Below, piece by piece: positions 1 through 4,574 of a DNA stretch of 7,415 bases. The notes below the pieces were generated by a model that made no database searches, was not told where the DNA came from, and worked only from the letters and a program-made list of their open reading frames with translations. The DNA comes from Thermoleophilia bacterium. Its GTDB lineage: Bacteria; Actinomycetota; Thermoleophilia; Gaiellales; SKUG01. The stretch spans positions 1-7,415 of the forward strand of contig JAOPYS010000433.1 of the NCBI GenBank assembly GCA_025964465.1. The letters are read 5' to 3'. The position numbers and the translations under genes were made by a program. How positions within the stretch are numbered: the first letter of the stretch is position 1; every line of letters begins with the position of its first letter.

Positions 1-832
1 CGGCGATCACCCGCGTGCAGTCGGACAGGTAGCCGTTGTGGCAGCCCATCAGGTCGAGCACGAGCAGGTCGCCGGCGCGCAGCTCGCGCAGCGATGCTCC
101 CTTGCCCACCGAGGGGTAGAGCCCCGAGCCGCCGAGCGGGGCGTCGAGCGCCGCCGGCAACGCGGCATTGGCGCCGGCGCAGACCTGCCCGAAGAACATC
201 TCGCCCCCGAAGCGGCGCATGCGCATCACGCCCTGGTGGCCGGCGCCGCGCAGGCACCCCTCCGCCAGGCGCTGCGCGTCGAGCTCGGTGTGGCCCGGCA
301 CCACCTGGGCGGCGACCGTGCCCATCGCCTCCTCGACCTGCGCAGCGGCGCGGCGCATGTTCGCCAGCTCCCACTCCGACTTCACCGCACGTGCGGTGCG
401 GATGTGGTGGGTGAGGTCGACCAGCTCGGCCTCCGGCAGGCCCGCCACGAGCTTCAGGTAGTCGGCGGCGGGCACCACGTCGAGCGCGAGCGCGATGCGC
501 CCGCGGGCTACGCCCATCGCGCCGAGCTCGGCCACGAGCTGCTTGACCGCGACCATGCGCTCGACCGGCCAGCACGTCTCGGCCTGCACCCGCGCCGCCG
601 CGCGACGCGCCAGCACGCGCACCTCTCCACTCGCGGGCACGAGCACCCACCCGTCGAGGATCGACCCCGCGGTCCACAGCACGTCGCTCGTCGCGTTGAC
701 GATCGCCAGGTCGATGTCCGCCGCCGCGAGCTGTGCCTGCAACACCGCGACGCGCCGCCGCAACTCCTCGTGCGGCACGAGGAAATCGTGCGTCGCGAGG
801 TCCTCGGGCCGGATCTGCTGCTCATCGCCCAT
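1..832 (-). CDS. M24-family (aminopeptidase P-like) metallopeptidase, 3' end cut by window edge
   Basis: This is the first 277 codons of a cytosolic-looking dinuclear-metal peptidase of the Xaa-Pro aminopeptidase/creatinase fold. Members typically cleave an N-terminal residue preceding proline, but related enzymes have other substrates, so specificity is open. Residues 15-145 form the N-terminal creatinase-type domain (IVNATSDVLWTAGS near 44-57). The pita-bread catalytic domain begins near 150 (AVKSEWELANMRRAA). Residues 227-245 (AALDAPLGGSGLYPSVGKG) precede GDLLVLDLMGCHNGYLSDCTR. In that block D260 and D271, separated by ten residues, are the first two metal ligands. The remaining His and two Glu ligands lie beyond the left edge, so activity cannot be judged. 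The ATG shares one base with the upstream collar-protein stop (TGATG) and has no Shine-Dalgarno sequence, which suggests translational coupling. There is no signal peptide. Family assignment is firm; substrate is unknown. Confidence 0.9.
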   Translation of the reverse strand, partial: MGDEQQIRPEDLATHDFLVPHEELRRRVAVLQAQLAAADIDLAIVNATSDVLWTAGSILDGWVLVPASGEVRVLARRAAARVQAETCWPVERMVAVKQLVAELGAMGVARGRIALALDVVPAADYLKLVAGLPEAELVDLTHHIRTARAVKSEWELANMRRAAAQVEEAMGTVAAQVVPGHTELDAQRLAEGCLRGAGHQGVMRMRRFGGEMFFGQVCAGANAALPAALDAPLGGSGLYPSVGKGASLRELRAGDLLVLDLMGCHNGYLSDCTRVIA

Positions 833-1779
833 CAGTGCTGCGCGGGGAAGATGCCGCTCATGCAGATGTCATACACCATGCCCGCGGGTGCCAGGCCGAA
901 GGTGTCCGGCAGCGCGAAGGTCGTCTGGCCGTTACCCCCGTAGGTGGTCCCCAGCAGACTGAACAACGCGGTGTTCTGGGCGATCGGCAGGATCTGGCCG
1001 TGGGCGTGGGCCCACCCCACTGGCTCGAAGTTGAACGCGAACAGCGCCACCTCGCCGATGTAGCACGACCTGCCGCTGCTCCCGCCACTGCTCGTCGACC
1101 CGCCTCGGGTCAGGACGGCAACCGGACGGAACCGCTCCAAACCGGCGAAGTCGTCGGCCACCGCCGCGGCGCTCGAACTAAACGCGGTGGTGGTGCGCAC
1201 GAGCTGGGCGGAGTCGACCCCGTCGAGCAGGTTCGCGTCAACGGCTTTCGACGTCGCCCCGAGGAACGTCGACGCCGCGCGGCCGCCGAGCGTGGACGCG
1301 TCCACCGCATCGATGGTCCTGCGGAACGCCGTGGAATCCAGTCCGTCGAGCTTGTCGGCGTCCACAGCGGTCGCGCTCGCACCGAGGAACGAGCTCGCCG
1401 CGCGGCCGCCGAGCGTCGCTGCGTCCACCGCGTCGACCGATTTCCTGAATGCAGCGGAATCGAGACCGTCGAGCGTGGTTGCGTCCAGCGCCGTTCCCTT
1501 CGGCACGAAGCGCGCGTCGGCTGCGGCCTTGTCGTACACGCCGGAGAGGTCGAGCACGGATGCCGGGAACCGCTTGGCGGCGTTGAGCGGCAGGAGCTGC
1601 TTCGCCTTCGGTGTGCGCGACGCCGAGACTCCGTCCACCGCGCCGGCGTTGGTGGCGAACGCGGTCCGCACCGCGGCTGCGGTTGCCTGGGGGATGCCGG
1701 CGCCACAGGCAGCGATGACCAGGGCGAGCGTCGCCATCAGGTTGGCGTAGCTCGGGCGTCGAAGGTGGCGAACGGTCAT
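832..1779 (-). CDS. Exported tail-fibre-repeat protein with C-terminal phage tail collar domain
   Basis: This 315-residue protein is probably exported. Residues 1-35 are signal-like: basic start (MTVRHLRR), hydrophobic 14-24, then either a lipobox-like IAAC (C25) or an ATAA site near 32-36. Residues 60-95 (LLPLNAAKRFPASVLD, then YDKAAADARFV) resemble phage tail-fibre modules of the YTKxEADARY type. Residues 99-190 are tandem LDGLDSxxF and LGGRAASxFLG repeats. A Ser/Gly linker (227-237) leads to a Phage Tail Collar domain at about 240-295 (IGEVALFAFNFEPVGW, ALFSLLGTTYGGNGQTTFALPD), and the end ICMSGIFP matches the usual close of MdpB-like proteins, so it looks complete. C239 and C306 flank the domain and could form a disulfide. 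A surface adhesin or fibre role is inference. The start was chosen for GAGGAG six bases upstream; the frame stays open further upstream but would then run antisense to the amidohydrolase. Confidence 0.9.
   Translation of the reverse strand: MTVRHLRRPSYANLMATLALVIAACGAGIPQATAAAVRTAFATNAGAVDGVSASRTPKAKQLLPLNAAKRFPASVLDLSGVYDKAAADARFVPKGTALDATTLDGLDSAAFRKSVDAVDAATLGGRAASSFLGASATAVDADKLDGLDSTAFRRTIDAVDASTLGGRAASTFLGATSKAVDANLLDGVDSAQLVRTTTAFSSSAAAVADDFAGLERFRPVAVLTRGGSTSSGGSSGRSCYIGEVALFAFNFEPVGWAHAHGQILPIAQNTALFSLLGTTYGGNGQTTFALPDTFGLAPAGMVYDICMSGIFPAQH
1210..1485 (-). repeat. Tandem 123-bp (41-residue) repeats inside the collar protein gene
   Basis: About two and a quarter units of a 123-bp repeat encode residues 99-190. 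Each unit reads roughly VDAxxLDGLDSxxFRxxxDAVDAxTLGGRAASxFLGAxxxA. The 20-bp core at 1274-1293 recurs identically at 1397-1416, exactly 123 bp away, and the surrounding bases remain clearly alignable. This degree of DNA identity suggests fairly recent unit duplication or homogenisation. Such LDGxDS and LGGxxAS repeats are known from phage tail fibres and from surface proteins of high-GC Gram-positive bacteria, where copy number varies between strains. Confidence 0.85.
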
Positions 1780-1785
1780 TCGGTG

Positions 1786-1791
1786 CTCCTC
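1786..1791 (-). promoter_or_regulatory. Ribosome binding site of the collar protein
   Basis: GAGGAG on the minus strand ends six bases before the ATG at 1779. It is the only strong Shine-Dalgarno sequence in the window and decides the start of the collar gene within a frame that stays open much further upstream. Confidence 0.75.
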
Positions 1792-1804
1792 GTGCTGGGC
1801 GACG

Positions 1805-1835
1805 ATCCTACCGGCCACCGGCTCCCGTCGGTCGA
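1805..1835 (-). promoter_or_regulatory. Predicted promoter of the collar/M24 pair
   Basis: The minus strand shows TAGGAT (1810 to 1805), fitting the actinobacterial -10 pattern TAnnnT, and a weak -35-like TCGACC (1835 to 1830) with a 19-bp spacer. Transcription would begin near 1797, giving a leader of about 18 nt that contains the GAGGAG site. The -10 lies in one arm of the inverted repeat at 1801-1849. This is pattern matching only. Confidence 0.45.
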
Positions 1836-1839
1836 CCCG

Positions 1840-1845
1840 TAGGAT
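1840..1845 (+). promoter_or_regulatory. Predicted leaderless -10 element of the amidohydrolase
   Basis: TAGGAT fits TAnnnT and ends seven bases before the ATG at 1853, so transcription would begin at or next to the start codon. No convincing -35 is seen 16-19 bp upstream. The AGGA inside the same hexamer could alternatively serve as a weak Shine-Dalgarno sequence of a longer transcript; the two readings exclude each other. Confidence 0.45.
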
Positions 1846-1852
1846 CGTCCCG

Positions 1853-3475
1853 ATGATCCTCGACAACGCGAACGTGCTCACCATGGATGCCGCGCTGCCA
1901 CACGCGCGGGCGCTCGCGATCGCCGGGGGCAAGGTGCTGGGCGGCGTCGATTCGCGCGAGGACGCGATCGCCTCGCACGCGCACGAGCGCATCGACCTGC
2001 GCGGCAAGACCGTGGTGCCGGGGTTCGTCGAGAGCCACTGCCACTTCCGCGGCTGGGCGCTCGCGCAGCACCGGCTCTCGCTGCACGGCGCGACGTCACT
2101 GGACGAACTGCTCGCGCGCGCGCGCGACCACGCCCCCGTTCCGGTCGCGGGAGCTGCCGTGGCGCGCGAGTCCGATGCGTGGGTGCTGGGCGGCGGCTGG
2201 GCCGACGCGCTCCTCCCCCCCGGCACGAACGTCGCGGACGCGCTCGAGGACGCGACCGGCGGGCGACCCGTCGGCCTGCACTCACGCGACGGCCACGCGT
2301 TGTGGACCACGCCGCGCACGATCGAACGGCTCGGGCTGACCGTCGACGAGCTCGACGTCCCCGGCGGGGTCGTCGAGCGTGACGCGGCGGGCGAGTTCAC
2401 CGGTGTGCTGCGCGAGGAATCGGCCTGGCTCGTTCGCGCGAAGCTGCCGACCGACGACCTCGACACGAAGGTGCTCGCCACGGCGATGCGCGAGGCCGCT
2501 CGCCGCGGCGTGACGTCGCTGCACGACATGGACGGCGCCGCCGCGCTGCGCTCGTGGCGCGCCCTCGAGGACGAGCGCGGCCTCGCGCTGCGCGTGTGGG
2601 TGCACCTGCTCGCCGACGACCTCGAGCACGTCGAGGCACTGGGACTCGGTGGTGGCTGGGGCTCCGACCGCCTCGCGCTCGGCGGGCTGAAGCTCTACGC
2701 CGACGGGACGATGGGATCCGGCACCGCACTCGTGCACGAGCCGGAGCTGCCGCGAGACGGCGCGCCTGCGCGGGAGGGCGTCGCCATCGTCACCGGTGAC
2801 GAGCTGCGCCGGTACGCGCGCCGCGCCGGCGCCGCCGGCCTGCCGCTGGTCGTCCACGCCATCGGCGACCGCGCCGTCACCGAGGTCGTCGACGCCCTCG
2901 AGGCCACATCCGAGCACTGGAGCCACCTGCACCTTCGCCCGCGGATCGAGCACGCCCAGCTCGTCCGCGTGGAGGACCTCGCTCGCTGCGCGCGCCTCGG
3001 CATCGCGCTGGCCGTGCAGCCGGCGATGCTCGTCGCCGATCGCGACGAGGCCGATGCGCGCTGGGGCGCCGAGCGGACCGGGCGCGCCTACGCCTATCGC
3101 TCGATGCTCGACGCGGGATGCGGCATCCTGCTCGGCTCCGACGCCCCCATCGAGGACATGAACCCGCTCGCCGCGATCCACGCCGCCGTCACCCGCACGG
3201 GTGGCGCCCACGGCCTCGCGCCCGCGCACGTGGACGGACCATGGCACCCGGAGCAGGCCATCGACCCCGAAGCAGCACTGCTCGCATCGACCGCATGGCC
3301 CGCCGACGCGACCGGAGTCGGGGACCGGCTCGGGCGACTGACACCAGGCCGCGCCGCCGACCTGGTCGTGTTGTCAGCCGATCCGCTCACCACGCCCATC
3401 GCGGAGGTCGAGGTGGTCGCGACGATGGTGGGCGGACGCTGGACCGCCGGCGCCGCCAACCTGGGCCTGCGCTGA
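1853..3475 (+). CDS. YtcJ/NfdA-type metal-dependent amidohydrolase (amidohydrolase family 3)
   Basis: A complete 540-residue enzyme, the usual length for this family. The N-terminal beta-sandwich (MILDNANVLTMD, GGKVLGGVD) leads into the barrel. Metal-site residues are visible: HxH at H62/H64 (GFVESHCHF), a candidate carboxylated lysine K280 (GLKLYADGTMGS), H335 (VVHAIGD), H367 (RIEHAQL) and D430 (GSDAPIEDMNP). The C-terminus returns to the sandwich with the typical LTPGRAADLVVLSADP (496-511). Homologues hydrolyse amide or N-formyl bonds, and many have no known substrate, so none is assigned here. No signal peptide, so it probably acts in the cytosol. The start matches the family's N-terminal pattern (MxxxNAxVLTMD). 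It diverges from the collar gene, and the two-transmembrane gene follows its stop by 2 nt. Fold assignment is secure; the reaction is unknown. Confidence 0.95.
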   Translation: MILDNANVLTMDAALPHARALAIAGGKVLGGVDSREDAIASHAHERIDLRGKTVVPGFVESHCHFRGWALAQHRLSLHGATSLDELLARARDHAPVPVAGAAVARESDAWVLGGGWADALLPPGTNVADALEDATGGRPVGLHSRDGHALWTTPRTIERLGLTVDELDVPGGVVERDAAGEFTGVLREESAWLVRAKLPTDDLDTKVLATAMREAARRGVTSLHDMDGAAALRSWRALEDERGLALRVWVHLLADDLEHVEALGLGGGWGSDRLALGGLKLYADGTMGSGTALVHEPELPRDGAPAREGVAIVTGDELRRYARRAGAAGLPLVVHAIGDRAVTEVVDALEATSEHWSHLHLRPRIEHAQLVRVEDLARCARLGIALAVQPAMLVADRDEADARWGAERTGRAYAYRSMLDAGCGILLGSDAPIEDMNPLAAIHAAVTRTGGAHGLAPAHVDGPWHPEQAIDPEAALLASTAWPADATGVGDRLGRLTPGRAADLVVLSADPLTTPIAEVEVVATMVGGRWTAGAANLGLR

Positions 3476-3477
3476 CG

Positions 3478-4098
3478 GTGGGGGCCGGCGGCGCAGTCGT
3501 CCTGCTGCTGTTCCTCGCGCTCGAGGCGTGCCTGTTCCTCGCGGGCATCGCGTCCGGCATCGTGTGGATGGTCACCCGTCGACGCGGCCAGCCCGAGGCC
3601 TGGCGGTGGCTGACGATCGGCTTCCTCGGCGTGGCCATCGCACTCCCCGCCGGCCTGTTCGTCTACGGCTCCTTCGTGGACGATCCGGACGTGCTCGAGC
3701 TCGACCTGCGCGGCGCCCGCAGCACGTCGCAGCTGCCCGGCGAGGAGGGCGAGGGCGGGTTCTGGGACGTTGATTCGGATCGCGTCGACCTGCGCCTGCC
3801 CGACGGCCGCCGCCTGCGCTCGCGCGTCGACGGCACGCTCCTCACCGTCGACGGCACGCACGTGGAGACGCTCACCGTCCGCGGGCCGGCGGAGCGCCCG
3901 AAGGCCGCCGCCGAGCGCACCCGTCGCTGGGCCCACGCGGTGCGCGTGCCGGTGCGCGGCATCGACGAGCGCCCGCGCTCACGCGACTGGAAGCTCGAGA
4001 CCAACACAGGCGACATGCGCGTCGAGCCGTCCGTGCAGGCGGTCGACGGCGGTCGCCTGGCCATCGCGCGCCTGGAACTGACCTTCGACGGGGCCTAG
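3478..4098 (+). CDS. Unrecognised protein with two transmembrane segments and a C-terminal soluble domain
   Basis: I do not recognise this 206-residue protein. The GTG start lies two bases after the amidohydrolase stop (TGACGGTG) with no Shine-Dalgarno sequence, so re-initiation coupling is likely. The frame is open further upstream, but only inside the amidohydrolase and with no good start. Transmembrane segment 1 spans about 6-32 and segment 2 about 43-67, with a short basic loop (TRRRGQPEAWR, 33-43) that by the positive-inside rule places both termini outside. The exported part begins acidic (VDDPDVLELD), then has a Gly/Glu linker (87-94) and alternating hydrophobic/charged strands (DRVDLRLPDGRRLRSRVDGTLL; RLAIARLELTF at the end), suggesting a small beta-rich domain. 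A role beside the amidohydrolase, for example membrane tethering or sensing, is speculation. That it is coding rests on the open frame, clean hydrophobic segments and tight spacing. Confidence 0.75.
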   Translation: MGAGGAVVLLLFLALEACLFLAGIASGIVWMVTRRRGQPEAWRWLTIGFLGVAIALPAGLFVYGSFVDDPDVLELDLRGARSTSQLPGEEGEGGFWDVDSDRVDLRLPDGRRLRSRVDGTLLTVDGTHVETLTVRGPAERPKAAAERTRRWAHAVRVPVRGIDERPRSRDWKLETNTGDMRVEPSVQAVDGGRLAIARLELTFDGA

Positions 4099-4110
4099 GC
4101 CACTCGGGAG

Positions 4111-4139
4111 CAGACACATCCGCGACCTCGGGCTACACT
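4111..4139 (+). promoter_or_regulatory. Predicted sigma70-like promoter of the HxlR gene
   Basis: CAGACA (4111-4116) and TACACT (4134-4139) match the -35 and -10 consensus at four of six positions each, with an ideal 17-bp spacer. Transcription would begin around 4146-4149, at or just before the GTG, so the mRNA would be essentially leaderless. A direct repeat CTCGGG (4103-4108 and 4127-4132) brackets the -35 and nearly touches the -10, where a regulator could bind. Confidence 0.55.
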
Positions 4140-4148
4140 GGCCCAATC

Positions 4149-4571
4149 GTGGCCATCGCACCTGACCAGACCGCACCGCTCGACGACGCCAGCCCCGCCC
4201 CAGCGCCGGGGCTCGCCCCCGAACAGTGCGCGGTGGCACGCTGCGCGGAGATCGTCAGCGGCAAGTGGACGCTGCTGCTCATCCGCGACCTGGCCGACGG
4301 CCCGATGAGCTTCAGCGACCTGCAGTCCTCGCTTGCCGGCATCAGCCCGCGCACCTTGTGCGATCGCCTGAAGGTGCTCGCGCGGGACGGGTTCGTCTCG
4401 CGCACCCGCATCAAGGCACTGCCGCCGCGCTCCATCTACGAACTCACCGACCGCGGCTTCGAGCTCGTGCCCGTGATCGAGACGATGCGCCTCGTCGGCG
4501 AGGCCCTGCTGGCCTCGCAGCCCGACGTCGCCGCCGCCGACGCCATCACGGCCGACGAGTGCTGCGGCTGA
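4149..4571 (+). CDS. HxlR-family winged-helix transcriptional regulator
   Basis: A 140-residue DNA-binding protein. The HxlR core runs from about 27 to 122: C27 of the conserved CxVAR start, the hallmark GKWTLLLIRDLADGPMSFSDLQ (38-59), then the recognition-helix region (ISPRTLCDRLKVLARDGFVSR, 65-85) and the wing (YELTDRGFELVPVI, 97-110). The first 26 residues are a Pro/Ala-rich extension and the last 18 end in ECCG. C27, C32, C71, C138 and C139 are unusually many for this size; some HxlR proteins sense oxidants or electrophiles through the conserved N-terminal cysteine, so redox or metal sensing is possible but unproven. The GTG start fits the promoter just upstream, without a Shine-Dalgarno sequence. 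It follows the amidohydrolase unit by 50 bp on the same strand, making that unit a plausible target, and it converges with recQ three bases after its stop. Confidence 0.93.
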   Translation: MAIAPDQTAPLDDASPAPAPGLAPEQCAVARCAEIVSGKWTLLLIRDLADGPMSFSDLQSSLAGISPRTLCDRLKVLARDGFVSRTRIKALPPRSIYELTDRGFELVPVIETMRLVGEALLASQPDVAAADAITADECCG

Positions 4572-4574
4572 GCA

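Larger units (their letters stand above)
1801..1849. repeat. 11-bp perfect inverted repeat in the divergent promoter region
   Basis: GACGATCCTAC at 1801-1811 is the exact reverse complement of GTAGGATCGTC at 1839-1849, with 27 bp between. Each arm, read outward, carries TAGGAT followed by CGTC, so the repeat presents a mirror-image -10 element to each diverging gene. An 8-bp palindrome GGTCGACC (1830-1837) sits inside the spacer. Possible roles are a symmetric divergent promoter, an operator, or an RNA stem in either transcript. Confidence 0.8.

Noticed and set aside
38..943. Rightward 301-codon frame opposite the M24 gene
   Set aside because: The minus strand encodes clear M24 motifs with two metal-ligand aspartates; this frame has no recognisable domain.
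832..1779. Prophage remnant because of the tail collar domain
   Set aside because: Neighbours are metabolic and housekeeping genes, there is no integrase, capsid or attachment-site repeat, and exported collar proteins exist outside phages.
733..1842. Rightward 369-codon frame opposite the collar gene
   Set aside because: Mirror of the repeat-containing gene; composition is Arg/Gly/His-rich and shows no family signature.
1780..2529. Upstream extension of the collar protein frame
   Set aside because: It would be antisense to the amidohydrolase, lacks a ribosome site and precedes a good signal sequence with its own GAGGAG.
3118..3477. Upstream extension of the two-transmembrane protein
   Set aside because: Runs inside the amidohydrolase in another frame with Arg-rich nonsense sequence; the GTG at 3478 directly precedes the hydrophobic segment.
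2282..3936. Two leftward frames (2282-3247 and 3094-3936) opposite the amidohydrolase and membrane protein
   Set aside because: Both are antisense to well-supported genes and overlap each other; no domain or ribosome site.
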